A stretch of 64,000 nucleotides of DNA from Paenibacillus sp. SZ31 (GTDB taxonomy: Bacteria > Bacillota > Bacilli > Paenibacillales > Paenibacillaceae). The notes under the pieces are model-generated. The model was not told the origin of the DNA, ran no database searches, and saw only the letters and a list, made by a program, of their open reading frames with translations. Of the stretch, positions 17,548 through 25,889 are shown piece after piece. Both the position numbers and the translations under genes were made by a program. Position 1 is the stretch's first letter. Each line of letters opens with the position of its first letter. The DNA lies in the NCBI RefSeq assembly GCF_012912005.1, contig NZ_JABBEA010000001.1, positions 1 through 64,000 of the forward strand, given 5' to 3'.

Positions 17548-17991
17548 CTATAATCTTTTCTTCAAAAAATATTGAATGATTCCATCAGGATATTCATCAA
17601 TGATTCCAAACACGTTATAGCCCATATTCTGATAGAATTCCGGAGATTGATAAGAAAATGTACTTGTGTGTGAAAGCTTGTACCCTAATTGAGAAGCCAT
17701 GCTTTCTGCTTGCATAATTAAAGATTTCCCGTATCCTTTCTTTCTGTGTTCTTCATCTATCCAAAAGTTATCAATATATAATGTCTCGCAATATGTAGCA
17801 CAGAAAATCCCACCGACTGCCTTACCTGTCTTATCTCTCAAAAATAAATTAATACTTCTTCCGGGTTTAGTTAATAACCCTTTGCTTTCTTTAAGATTAT
17901 AGTTATATAAGTTATTACAAACGGTTTTATAATCTTCTTCATTATCTTCAAATACAATTTGTAATTCGTCCTCATCATTCATACTATTCAA
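17548..17991 (-). CDS. GNAT family N-acetyltransferase
   Basis: 147 residues with the motif WIDEEHRKKGYGKSLIMQAE (about 77-96) and a C-terminal FYQNMGYNVFGI, both standard for GNAT enzymes. I keep the TTG at 17991 because GAGGGG lies nine bases upstream; the ATG three codons later would be too far from it. Substrate unknown. Codon use is AT-rich like its neighbours. Confidence 0.85.
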   Translation of the reverse strand: MNSMNDEDELQIVFEDNEEDYKTVCNNLYNYNLKESKGLLTKPGRSINLFLRDKTGKAVGGIFCATYCETLYIDNFWIDEEHRKKGYGKSLIMQAESMASQLGYKLSHTSTFSYQSPEFYQNMGYNVFGIIDEYPDGIIQYFLKKRL

Positions 17992-18127
17992 TGTTTAAGC
18001 CCCCCTCACTTAGAAAACCAACTCATGTAATCGTATACACTTTCAGGATTTCTCATTTTATTTCTAACCTGTATATCACTTCATCATCTGAATTGGTTCT
18101 ATTCTCACTAATGAACAACATGCTTAT

Positions 18128-18697
18128 CTACCACGGTATCTCCTCTTTCAGCAACCCTTGATTACCTGTATCATTTTTTTTACTCTCACTCGCAACCACT
18201 TCCAAATGGTGTTCAATCATCTGTATAACTTGTTTTTTATTTCTAGTGATCATTGCTGTCTTGCTGTTTTCGTTAATCACATCTATAGCTGCAACTATAT
18301 TATATTGATGGTTCCACTTCACAATCATCTGGCATAAGTTCTTGAATGACTGCTTATAATTCCACGCTTGCATACCCAATCTGGACAATACAAATCTCTT
18401 GATAATTCGATAATCTCTGATGAAAACATTAGGATTTAATACAAAAATCAAATCCGCTTTTTGTATGGATTTTAAAGTCCAATCTTTGTACTGCACTCCT
18501 TCGATGATCCAGGCATCTGAACGAACAATAGATAGGACGGAGTCATCCCTAACACTTTCAGGATATCTCAGATTTTCGGCGCTTCTGTCCCAGATGAGAT
18601 TGTCTAATTCATAGTAAGGAATACCGTATTGATCCGACAATTCTTTGGCTAATGTTGATTTCCCACTCCCGCAAGATCCAATAATTCGAATTCTCAT
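18128..18697 (-). CDS. P-loop NTPase / small-molecule kinase (FlaR-like)
   Basis: 189 residues. The Walker A motif IRIIGSCGSGKSTLAKELS is at the extreme N-terminus, followed by ELDNLIWD and a DAWIIEGV strand, as in adenylate-kinase-like proteins annotated as DNA topology modulation (FlaR) or AAA ATPases. The ATG at 18697 follows CAGGAGAG. Several unrelated P-loop kinases of the same size occur in this island. The role is unknown; nucleotide or antibiotic phosphorylation is possible. Confidence 0.85.
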   Translation of the reverse strand: MRIRIIGSCGSGKSTLAKELSDQYGIPYYELDNLIWDRSAENLRYPESVRDDSVLSIVRSDAWIIEGVQYKDWTLKSIQKADLIFVLNPNVFIRDYRIIKRFVLSRLGMQAWNYKQSFKNLCQMIVKWNHQYNIVAAIDVINENSKTAMITRNKKQVIQMIEHHLEVVASESKKNDTGNQGLLKEEIPW

Positions 18698-18737
18698 ACA
18701 CTCTCCTGGCAAACTGTTATCTTCATTCATCAGTCTG

Positions 18738-18981
18738 TTAGCTTAATCCGTTGGGCTTATAATCTTTCTTCAAAAATGCATAGAGGACATTATCAACAAA
18801 TCGATCTTTCCAATAATAATTTTCTTTTAATATGCCTTCTTCACATATTCGTGAAACTTTCTACATCGTAGAATCTTGTTACTTCATCTGAAGAAAAAAT
18901 ATGAAATATGTCTTGGGAATCACTCTGTCTAATCTCTCTTAGCTGCAATCTTTTGGTTTCTAGTTCAGGAAATGGAGTCAT
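18738..18981 (-). pseudogene. GNAT acetyltransferase remnant with internal deletion
   Basis: From the ATG at 18981 the minus strand encodes FPELETKRLQLREIRQSDSQ and continues to DEVTRFYDVES, the N-terminus of a RimJ/RimL-type GNAT, then hits TGA. In a shifted frame the DNA continues with EEGILKENYYWKDRFVDNVL and ends at a TAA at 18738, the typical C-terminus of the same family. The middle of about 90-100 residues, with the acetyl-CoA site, is missing. The deletion junction lies near 18845. It starts two bases after the stop of the intact GNAT gene at 18984. Confidence 0.8.
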
Positions 18982-18983
18982 AT

Positions 18984-19484
18984 TCACTTCACCTCAATCG
19001 AGTAAACTGCTACATTTTTCCCAATGATGTCTACATCCTTCTCGTGTTTCATGCCATTCTTTTGCGCAACTTTCATAGAGCCCACATTGCCATGTTGAAT
19101 TAACGATATTAATCGTCTCTGTTTCAAGTGATCCATACCATGTTCTTTCCATGCTTTTGCTTGTTCGTATCCGTAACCCATTCCCCAGTGTTGCTCTACA
19201 ACCCAGTAACCGACTTCAAGCTCATCCGTGCCTTCAATGATTTGAGGAATGAGTCCAGAGGTACCAATTAGCTTGTTATTCTCTTTATTGAATGCGAGTA
19301 ACAGCCCCTTATCGTCTTTATTCCAGTTAATGAACTTTTCCAGACTTTGCATGGTTTCTTCCTTCGTCCAGGGTCCTCCATGTCTTATAAACTTCATCAT
19401 ATTCGGCTCACTTGTCATCTCAAAAAGTAAATCAAAATCATTTTTGGTATATTTCCGAAACATAAGTCGTTCTGTCTCCATCAT
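18984..19484 (-). CDS. GNAT family N-acetyltransferase (RimJ/RimL-like)
   Basis: About 166 residues starting METERLMFRKYTKNDF, the classical RimJ/RimL opening. The cofactor loop is WVVEQHWGMGYGYEQAKAW, and GSMKVAQKNGMKHEKDV closes the fold. The ATG at 19484 follows AAGGAG. It is preceded by the NIPSNAP gene after 20 bases and followed immediately by a decayed GNAT, which looks like part of the same former run of genes. Confidence 0.88.
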   Translation of the reverse strand: MMETERLMFRKYTKNDFDLLFEMTSEPNMMKFIRHGGPWTKEETMQSLEKFINWNKDDKGLLLAFNKENNKLIGTSGLIPQIIEGTDELEVGYWVVEQHWGMGYGYEQAKAWKEHGMDHLKQRRLISLIQHGNVGSMKVAQKNGMKHEKDVDIIGKNVAVYSIEVK

Positions 19485-19504
19485 TCTCTCAGCTCCTTTT
19501 GTAT

Positions 19505-19861
19505 TCACTTCAAAATCGTTTGTTTGCGATCTACTGTCGATGTGAAAAACGCTTGCCTTATCTCGTCACGAATTACTTCTTTATACCGATGTCTTCCAAT
19601 CTGATCAAAACGGGCTTGAACTCGCTTTACGTGTTCTGTATCTGATTTTATCTTTTTCTCAATCTCTTCGTATTGTTCAAGGGTATCGTATTCCCACATC
19701 GCAAAAATTTCGCTGGTTTCATCGTCGATTGGTGTGTGCCATCTCCCAATAAGTCTTGATCCGTATTTCAATTGAGATGGCAGCAAAATATCATTAAATA
19801 GAGCGTTGAACTCTTCTACAAAAGAAGTCGCAATAATATAGGTTTTTCTCCGATATATCAT
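19505..19861 (-). CDS. NIPSNAP family protein
   Basis: 118 residues with the ferredoxin-like NIPSNAP dimer pattern: YRRKTYIIATSFVEEF, LIGRWHTPIDDETSEIFAMW and LEQYEEIEKKI. Members bind small ligands or act as stress-associated dimers; no reaction is assigned. The ATG at 19861 has GAGGGGG upstream. It is co-directional with the adjacent GNAT and likely in one unit with it. Confidence 0.85.
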   Translation of the reverse strand: MIYRRKTYIIATSFVEEFNALFNDILLPSQLKYGSRLIGRWHTPIDDETSEIFAMWEYDTLEQYEEIEKKIKSDTEHVKRVQARFDQIGRHRYKEVIRDEIRQAFFTSTVDRKQTILK

Positions 19862-19987
19862 TATCTTCCCCCTCATGCAATGTAATCGTATTCATAAATA
19901 TTCAAATATGATAGAAGATTTTCATTCACTCACACCCTGGTTGATGAGCTAGTGAGCAGAACCCTCATAAAATGCCCATCATATCTT

Positions 19988-20359
19988 TTAAAATTGCCGT
20001 GCACTGATCGTTATATCAACTTTATGTCCTGTACTGCTGAAAACATAAACTTTGAAGTCTGTTGTTCTCCCTACAGCCAAATTCACTTTTTTTTGAGTTC
20101 CTTTATCAATCGGAACTTCAAGTGGAGTGTTATTGCCCACGGTAATTTTCATATAAAGATTGCTCTTACTGGTATTTTCAATCCACAGATGCGCATCCTC
20201 ACCGTTATCAGGGTCCATTGTAAAGGTCTTTTCATAAGAAGCATAACTACTATGATTTGTAGAATGGATGAGTTGAACGGACGAGGGTGCATTAACTGAA
20301 TTTGTGGGGAACAATAATGATAAAACCAGGCCAATTCCTACGAACATATGTAATGACAA
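19988..20359 (-). CDS. Small secreted protein of unknown family
   Basis: 123 residues with an N-terminal signal peptide (HMFVGIGLVLSLLFPTNSV). The rest is beta-strand rich, with LWIENTSKSNLYMKITVGNN and VNLAVGRTTDFKVYVFSSTG, like a small immunoglobulin-type or C2-like surface domain. GAGGAG lies nine bases before the TTG at 20359; an ATG four codons later is the alternative. No family recognised. Confidence 0.65.
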   Translation of the reverse strand: MSLHMFVGIGLVLSLLFPTNSVNAPSSVQLIHSTNHSSYASYEKTFTMDPDNGEDAHLWIENTSKSNLYMKITVGNNTPLEVPIDKGTQKKVNLAVGRTTDFKVYVFSSTGHKVDITISARQF

Positions 20360-20647
20360 TGTATTCCGCTCCTCTATATCGTTACTATAAGACCAACCAT
20401 TCCAATTACTTACATAATTGTACTACGAAAGCATGGGAGGGTCTATCCAACCTTAGCAGTTAATCCCATGCCCCTTTATCATCAGATCTATAATTAATAC
20501 TTGTAGTTATCAATAAACTAGAGAAAATGATAAACTGATCTTAGTATTCATAACATATTGTAGGGGAAAGATTCTTCACACCAACGCAGTACTTTTACTT
20601 TATCTGCGTATAATTGCTTTATATTTTATGACTGGGAGGTCAACATA

Positions 20648-21235
20648 ATGGATTTGGTGAACAAATTTTTAAATGGATTGAGAGCATCATTATCAACAGA
20701 AGAACTTGAAGAACTAAATACAGCGAGCGGTGCTACACAAGAAGATATAACTACATTAAGATCAAAATATCCAAATTGTCCAGAATCACTCATCGGTTTA
20801 CTTGAAAATATTGATGGTACATATTGGAGGAAGTACGGAGATAAAGAAATTACGGTTTGTATTCTAGGCTCAGATGTTGGAGAAGGTAGATACCCATATT
20901 ACTTACTCTCTACCCAACAAATGCTCGAAAGTTCAAAAAATGAAGAAGACGTCTCTTATCTTTTAGAATACGAAGATGAAGAGGATGCCGTTGACTCTAA
21001 GATCAATCGTGAGGGGCTTCTTCCAGGGAAATACATTCACTTTTCAGACTGTATGAATAATGGTGGAACATCCAGACTTTATATTGATTTTAACCCTACT
21101 GATGAAGGTGTACGTGGTCAAATTGTTCGCTTTTTGCACGACCCTGACGAATATGTAGTGATTGCAAACAGCTTTGACGAGTATTTACAGGGGCTTGTTG
21201 ACAGTGGTTTTGTTTTTCTAAACGAAGAAGAGTAA
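20648..21235 (+). CDS. SMI1/KNR4 family protein (SUKH superfamily)
   Basis: 195 residues and the only clear plus-strand gene inside the island. The N-terminal LGA-like helices and KYPNCPESLIGLLENIDGTY match the SMI1/KNR4 fold, with a late VRFLHDPDEYVVIANSFDEY segment. SUKH proteins are frequent immunity proteins against contact-dependent or polymorphic toxins (family knowledge); no toxin gene lies next to it. GGGAGG precedes the ATG, and a strong hairpin terminator follows. Confidence 0.88.
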   Translation: MDLVNKFLNGLRASLSTEELEELNTASGATQEDITTLRSKYPNCPESLIGLLENIDGTYWRKYGDKEITVCILGSDVGEGRYPYYLLSTQQMLESSKNEEDVSYLLEYEDEEDAVDSKINREGLLPGKYIHFSDCMNNGGTSRLYIDFNPTDEGVRGQIVRFLHDPDEYVVIANSFDEYLQGLVDSGFVFLNEEE

Positions 21236-21282
21236 CTTCGGTAGGTTTGTATAAAGTTAAACATAAATTGGTTTAGATGAAT

Positions 21283-21311
21283 AAAGAGACAGCTTTTTCG
21301 CTGTCTCTTTT
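21283..21311. terminator. Bidirectional terminator between SMI1 and P-loop kinase genes
   Basis: Stem AAAGAGACAGC/GCTGTCTCTTT with loop TTTTTC, T-rich on the plus side and A-rich on the other. It separates two convergent genes. Confidence 0.85.
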
Positions 21312-21343
21312 ACAATTAATCATACAAAGTGACGAAGTACGGA

Positions 21344-21874
21344 TTATTTCAATCGATATTTCTCGTTATTTATAATTTCACTTACTATTTCAGGTAGTTG
21401 TTCTTCTGTGAAATGATTAGTATACAGCTTGTTATCTACTTTCACATCCAGATTATTTTCAAACTCATCAAGCAGAATTACACTTCTTTCTTTCATTTGA
21501 TACTCTTCTGCTCTTAAGCGATCTCTACGAATAATGGTTTGACGATCAACCATGAGTACAACATAAATTATGCGCACATTATAGTATGCTAATTCTGTTA
21601 TTAATCTATTAACGTCTTCCGGAAAAGCTACATAGTCCAAAACTACATCGTATCCATAATCCAATAGGTTTTTCACTAGACTAGATATATTTTTCCAAGT
21701 TAAGTCGTGTGTATCCTTATCAAGCCAAGGTTTACCTCGCCCTTTAACTGGAAAGTGACTAACCGCATCTCCAGAAATGTATGCACTTTTTTCTAAAGTC
21801 TGAACCAGCAGCTTTGAAGTTGTAGATTTCCCTACTCCAGCGGGACCAGATATAATATAAAGGTTTGTACTCAT
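21344..21874 (-). CDS. P-loop kinase / AAA family ATPase
   Basis: 176 residues. Walker A is IISGPAGVGKSTTSKLL at residues 7-23. GDAVSHFP and YDVVLDYVAFPEDVNRL follow, and RRDRLRAEEYQMKERSV is the lid, as in shikimate-kinase-like and chloramphenicol-phosphotransferase-like proteins. AAGGAG precedes the ATG. Twelve bases separate it from the next GNAT gene, so they probably form one unit. Substrate unknown. Confidence 0.85.
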   Translation of the reverse strand: MSTNLYIISGPAGVGKSTTSKLLVQTLEKSAYISGDAVSHFPVKGRGKPWLDKDTHDLTWKNISSLVKNLLDYGYDVVLDYVAFPEDVNRLITELAYYNVRIIYVVLMVDRQTIIRRDRLRAEEYQMKERSVILLDEFENNLDVKVDNKLYTNHFTEEQLPEIVSEIINNEKYRLK

Positions 21875-21886
21875 TTCCTATTCTCC

Positions 21887-22381
21887 TTACAAGATCTTTT
21901 GGAAACTTCCAATATCCAGTTTTCTATCAAATTTATATCCGATCTCTTTAAATAGAGCACATTGTTCATAACCATTTCTCTCGAATAATGATTTACTTCT
22001 GGTATTCTCCATGCAAATCGTCGCAATTAAGGTATGGAATCCTTGTTCTTTTGCAACCTTCTCAATAAAACGTAATGCTTGTTTCCCCAAGCCTTTTCCC
22101 AAAATGTCGTGCTTTAGATATATGGTGACTTCTCCGCAAATATCATATGCCTGTTTACTCTTATATTGGGTGATCAGTACATAGCCCATCATTTGATTGT
22201 TTTCAAGGATTACGTAAGTTTTATAACGCGTATCTTTGTTCATCACAGAGGTTTTAATCTGATCAAGATCTAATTCCTCCGTATGAAACGAAATGGTTGT
22301 ATTCAATACATAGTAGTTATAAATAGCTCTAATTTCAGGGAGATGCAGCTCGGTTACCTCTTCAAAATTCACTATCGTCAA
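21887..22381 (-). CDS. GNAT family N-acetyltransferase (phosphinothricin acetyltransferase-like)
   Basis: 164 residues. EIRAIYNYYVLNTTISFHTE near residue 15 is the hallmark of the phosphinothricin/methionine sulfoximine acetyltransferase subfamily. IYLKHDILGKGLGKQALRFI is the cofactor loop and NTRSKSLFERNGYEQCALF the end of the fold. The start appears to be a TTG at 22381 with GAGGAT five bases upstream; a GTG at 22372 is also possible. It could acetylate amino-acid analogues, but this is inferred from similarity. Confidence 0.85.
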   Translation of the reverse strand: MTIVNFEEVTELHLPEIRAIYNYYVLNTTISFHTEELDLDQIKTSVMNKDTRYKTYVILENNQMMGYVLITQYKSKQAYDICGEVTIYLKHDILGKGLGKQALRFIEKVAKEQGFHTLIATICMENTRSKSLFERNGYEQCALFKEIGYKFDRKLDIGSFQKIL

Positions 22382-22446
22382 TTACCATCCATCCTCTTCT
22401 GTTCATCTTCTTCAACGATACCAGCGTCTATCTAAGAAATCCGAAC

Positions 22447-22800
22447 TCACTGCATTTCCTCTAAATCAGCAGGTAGCGAAAATCTCCCTTCTTCATTAGG
22501 CTCAAAATCATATGTATGAACCACCGCGTCTAGATTTAACTCACCGTAAATATGAGGATATTCCCTGCCTTCATTATACAGATCTTCCCATACAACTTTG
22601 GATTTTATTTTAGATGCATCCAAGCCAAGTAATACTAACCCCTTTGTCCCAAGGTAATTATAATTAGCCACAGCTACAATCTTATCTACAGGTGAGCAAT
22701 GAATGAAACCTTCTTTTTCTAAGGATGCTGCTCTGTATACCCCATTGATCAACGCGGCTTCCCATTCTTTTCTTAAGAGTACATGTACAATCATCATCAT
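22447..22800 (-). CDS. DUF952 family protein
   Basis: 117 residues. KEGFIHCSPVDKIVAVANYN and GREYPHIYGELNLDAVV are the conserved DUF952 motifs. The fold is known, but no reaction is established; proteins like this are sometimes described as glutathione-transferase-domain-like. AGGAGGGG stands before three consecutive ATG codons. Located between TmrB-like and GNAT genes. Confidence 0.87.
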   Translation of the reverse strand: MMMIVHVLLRKEWEAALINGVYRAASLEKEGFIHCSPVDKIVAVANYNYLGTKGLVLLGLDASKIKSKVVWEDLYNEGREYPHIYGELNLDAVVHTYDFEPNEEGRFSLPADLEEMQ

Positions 22801-22829
22801 AAACCCCTCCTATTAAAAACGAATGGTAA

Positions 22830-23360
22830 TTATTTGGATAGGACTTTCTTCAATATGATATCTATGATTTCACTGGTCTCCAGATGATCTGTAGCAATGT
22901 GAGTTTGAAATTGTTCATCCTTGAAAGCCTCAACACACTTTGGTGCTTGTTGATGCTGCCAGCCTCCAAATTCATCTCCTCGTTTAGCCAAACGATGATA
23001 AATTGTCTCTTCTGTAGCCGTTAGGCAAAAATGATGAATGTCCTGATCGATCTCTTTTAACCCGTTATAGATGTAATGAAAGTTTTCCTCTTTATAGATG
23101 GTCATGGGGATGATTAAGTGTTTTTTGTATTTCTGCTTTACTTCTTTAGCCGTCTTTACGGTTAGAATTCTCCATAGTTCGATATCTTGAAAATCATCCG
23201 TCCGTTCCCTCTCCTCTCTGCAATTCTCCGGGAGAAGTTTTCTGAGCATGTAACCAATTTCTTCAGGATCATAGATCATACTGTTTGCTATCAAAGGCTG
23301 AAGCGCTTCTGCTGCCGAAGTTTTTCCGGAACCAAACGCTCCGTTAATCATGATGATCAT
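22830..23360 (-). CDS. TmrB-like P-loop protein
   Basis: 176 residues. MIIMINGAFGSGKTSAAEAL is nearly the same as the N-terminus of Bacillus subtilis TmrB, the ATP-binding tunicamycin-resistance protein. MIYDPEEIGYMLRKLLPE, HLIIPMTIY and RLAKRGDEFGGWQHQQAPKC also align. The C-terminus is shorter than in TmrB (197 residues), lacking the amphipathic tail that binds the membrane. GGGAG precedes the ATG at 23360. Tunicamycin resistance is possible but not shown. Confidence 0.85.
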   Translation of the reverse strand: MIIMINGAFGSGKTSAAEALQPLIANSMIYDPEEIGYMLRKLLPENCREERERTDDFQDIELWRILTVKTAKEVKQKYKKHLIIPMTIYKEENFHYIYNGLKEIDQDIHHFCLTATEETIYHRLAKRGDEFGGWQHQQAPKCVEAFKDEQFQTHIATDHLETSEIIDIILKKVLSK

Positions 23361-23442
23361 TTCATCACTCCCAATCTGAATGTTACAAAAGAGCACAACT
23401 ATGGAGTCGAGATTTTACTCGCAAGGGTATGCTCCTTCTGCA

Positions 23443-23979
23443 TTAAGTGGCGTTTATTCTTTTCCATTCATCTTCTAAAATGCTCATCTCGATTAGATTC
23501 CAGAATGTATCTTCATATCTTCTGGCATCACGAATAAGTCCTTCTTGCACGAAGCCCGCTTTCTCATAACATCGGATGGCTGAGATATTAAAATCAAAAA
23601 CACCCAAGCTGATCCGATGCAAATCTTCCTCTTCAAATCCAATTCGAAGTGCCTCATCAATCATTTGCTTCCCATATCCTTTACCCTGATATGGCTTGCC
23701 AAGGAGTACCTTACCAATGCGTCCTGAACGATTATATCGATCGATACCACCAAGAGCAATATGGCCCACAATCTCCTGAGTGAATTCATCCACCACTTTA
23801 TATATGAACTTATTCGAAGTGTTCTTATCATTCGCACCATCCAAATAATCAGATAGTTGTTCCCTGGACAGTGGATACTGAAATTGAGGGCCGGCCCACT
23901 GGAGCAGAAACGCTTCATCCCCACTCCATTCGATCAGTTGATCAAAATCTTTTGGTTCAAAGTATTGGAATGTAATCAT
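23443..23979 (-). CDS. GNAT family N-acetyltransferase
   Basis: 178 residues starting ITFQYFEPKDFDQLIEW. The cofactor loop LLGKPYQGKGYGKQMIDEAL (about 93-112) and the C-terminal YEKAGFVQEGLIRDARRYED are clear. AAGGGG precedes the ATG. It has close relatives in many Bacillota; substrate unknown. Confidence 0.9.
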   Translation of the reverse strand: MITFQYFEPKDFDQLIEWSGDEAFLLQWAGPQFQYPLSREQLSDYLDGANDKNTSNKFIYKVVDEFTQEIVGHIALGGIDRYNRSGRIGKVLLGKPYQGKGYGKQMIDEALRIGFEEEDLHRISLGVFDFNISAIRCYEKAGFVQEGLIRDARRYEDTFWNLIEMSILEDEWKRINAT

Positions 23980-24017
23980 ATATATCTGCCCCTTCCTTTT
24001 TTTTGTTATATCATATA

Positions 24018-24341
24018 CTACTTCTGTTCTCTTGTATCATCATAATTATGAGCTTCATCAAACGCTCTGTTTCTTAAATTCATTTCACGAATGTAGTTTC
24101 GGACAACATTCATTGTACTAATTAAGCAGATGATGCCACCTAGAATACATATCGTCCCAATCCAATAATTAAGTTCAAAATCCACTTGATAATCACTCGG
24201 AGTATAACTGCCAGCTGCCGCTGACTGAAATGCCGCATAGCCTAACTTGGGAATCACCTCTTCAATCATCTTCGAGATCGTAATAATGACAATTCCTAAC
24301 ATGATAAATAGTAATGAGAAAATGAACTGTAAATGCTTCAG
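24018..24341 (-). CDS. Small two-helix membrane protein, probable CTG start
   Basis: About 107 residues. Helix 1 (QFIFSLLFIMLGIVIITISK) and helix 2 (WIGTICILGGIICLIST) flank a short outer loop, with a charged C-terminus (REMNLRNRAFDEAHNYDD). The first ATG, at 24302, would cut helix 1 in half and has no ribosome site. An in-frame CTG at 24341 follows AAAAGGAGGTAG with nine-base spacing and restores a full helix, so I favour it. It resembles the small membrane protein at 11918 in layout. Confidence 0.65.
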   Translation of the reverse strand: MKHLQFIFSLLFIMLGIVIITISKMIEEVIPKLGYAAFQSAAAGSYTPSDYQVDFELNYWIGTICILGGIICLISTMNVVRNYIREMNLRNRAFDEAHNYDDTREQK

Positions 24342-24463
24342 GACAAACTACCTCCTTTTATTTTCGAATGAAAATTGCTTTTCAAACCTACTCACATAAA
24401 ATTCGATGCCAAACTAAACTTTTCCTTATCCTCCTTTTTCAAAATCTCGCAAGTCAGCTACGT

Positions 24464-24904
24464 TTATATATTTTCCAGTTTCTTATCCATTACTAAATGG
24501 TCTTCCCTGTGATACCCTGCCTTTTCATATGTGTTGATCGCTTGCATATTCTTTTGTCCTGTAAGAATCTTGACACTTTTTACACCAACGTTTTTGAATA
24601 TGTTCTCCAACAATGTGATCATACGTAAAGCCAATCCGTTCCTGCGTTCAGATTCTAAAATGTACATTTCGGTTATTTCAGCTATAGACTCCTTGTAACA
24701 AAACGACTTAACAACTTGCCCACAAGCAAATCCAACCACTTGTTCTTCCAGTACAGCAACTACGATTGTTTCTCTTGTATGTATTAGTTCTTGTTGTACC
24801 TCATCTACATTTCGCCGAACTCCATTGAATAGGTAATTCAAGTCTACTAAAGCTTGCGCATCTGTTTGAACGGCCTCACGAACATAAAATTTTGTCATAA
24901 ACAT
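24464..24904 (-). CDS. GNAT family N-acetyltransferase
   Basis: 146 residues. EQVVGFACGQVVKSFCY, the region EMYILESERRNGLALRMITL and the C-terminal AINTYEKAGYHREDHLVMDK match GNAT enzymes of the small aminoglycoside/peptide class. AAGGAG precedes the ATG. Substrate unknown. Confidence 0.88.
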   Translation of the reverse strand: MFMTKFYVREAVQTDAQALVDLNYLFNGVRRNVDEVQQELIHTRETIVVAVLEEQVVGFACGQVVKSFCYKESIAEITEMYILESERRNGLALRMITLLENIFKNVGVKSVKILTGQKNMQAINTYEKAGYHREDHLVMDKKLENI

Positions 24905-24972
24905 ATCGTCTCCTTACTTTCACAAAGATTACTTTAGCATGCTGATCTTTTTTTTATCCCTCTCAGATAGTC

Positions 24973-25010
24973 AAAAAGCTGGAATACCATTTTATTGGAT
25001 GCCCCAGCTT
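24973..25010 (-). terminator. Terminator after the CPT-like pseudogene
   Basis: On the minus strand AAGCTGG pairs with CCAGCTT, followed by TTTTTGA. It lies ten bases after the stop of the kinase remnant. Confidence 0.65.
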
Positions 25011-25019
25011 CGTTGTGTA

Positions 25020-25563
25020 TTATTTGTTAGTTTCCAATGTTCCATGACGTGGTTTGAATAGGGAAGTAATAATCATTTCTGCACACTCTTCCGGTGTATT
25101 CACACTCGTATCAACCGAATAACTATAGTGAATGTTGGGTGCCATGATTTTATTTTGCTCATCGGATTGATCTTCTCTTCGATCCCCACGTTCGATATTC
25201 CGCTGACGACAAATGTCCAAAGGACAATATAACTCAACGATATCCAATGGGTACCCGTCAAAAATGTTTTTGACTTGTTCATAATGTGGCGTGAGCTCAG
25301 GTCTTTCGACAAGTATGCCATCGATCAGAACATGCTTCCCGCTATCTGAAAATAACTTTGCCGTGTGATACATCATAATGATGGCTTCACTAAGATACTT
25401 CCAGTAATCCCGTCTGGAGATGTTTATCTCCGATTGTATTTTCAAAAAGATCATTAGCCACAACGTAGAAAAATGGTTCAGAGTAGTCTTGCATTGCTTC
25501 CACGATTGAAGTTTTACCAGAACTGGTTACACCATTCAAAAATATAATTTTGCCTTTTTCCAT
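25020..25563 (-). pseudogene. Chloramphenicol phosphotransferase-like kinase, frameshifted
   Basis: The 5' part encodes KGKIIFLNGVTSSGKTSIVE (Walker A) and FYVVANDLFE; the 3' part in another frame encodes DYWKYLSEAIIMMYHTAKLF, then HVLIDGILVERPEL and VELYCPLDICRQRNIERGDR. Together they cover the whole chloramphenicol 3-O-phosphotransferase-like fold. The frame changes once near 25425-25435, around GATAAACATCTCCAGACGGG, where one base seems lost or gained. The likely start is the ATG at 25563, eight bases after AAAGGAAG. Otherwise both parts are intact, so the break is recent or a sequencing error. Confidence 0.8.
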
Positions 25564-25721
25564 CGTAATCATCTTCCTTTTACATAGATTATGTTTAATA
25601 AAAGTATCACTGTGGAAGACATAGATTTGATACTGCTCCATACCAATGAGCATCGAAATAGGAAGGAATGTCATTATAGAACGCTTTCAGAATACACCGA
25701 GTGAATTCGCTTAAGCCTTGC

Positions 25722-25889
25722 TTAGTTCTCAATAGCCTGATCTTCATCGGGCAGGAAGAATATATCTTTTCCATTATTGCTTTCATATATAAAATATTTA
25801 AGGCTCTTACTCGAATAACTCGAAAAATCATCAATGATTGCGATCTTGATTTGGTAGTTAATGAACTTTTGAAGAACTATCCCTTCCAC
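25722..25889 (-). pseudogene. DUF4180 C-terminal remnant
   Basis: In a frame overlapping the end of the phosphatase gene the minus strand reads EGIVLQKFINYQIKIAIIDD, then FSSYSSKSLKYFIYESNNGK and DIFFLPDEDQAIEN, ending at TAA. This matches the C-terminal half of DUF4180 proteins as I remember the family (ILQKF.NY..KLAI.GDFS, SKSL.DFIYESN). The N-terminal half is absent; the sequence before it is phosphatase coding sequence. A deletion or recombination seems to have fused the phosphatase 3' end to this stub. Confidence 0.65.

Noticed and set aside
17992..18127. Possible small gene between a GNAT and a P-loop kinase gene
   Set aside because: Only fragments of under 20 codons without ribosome sites.
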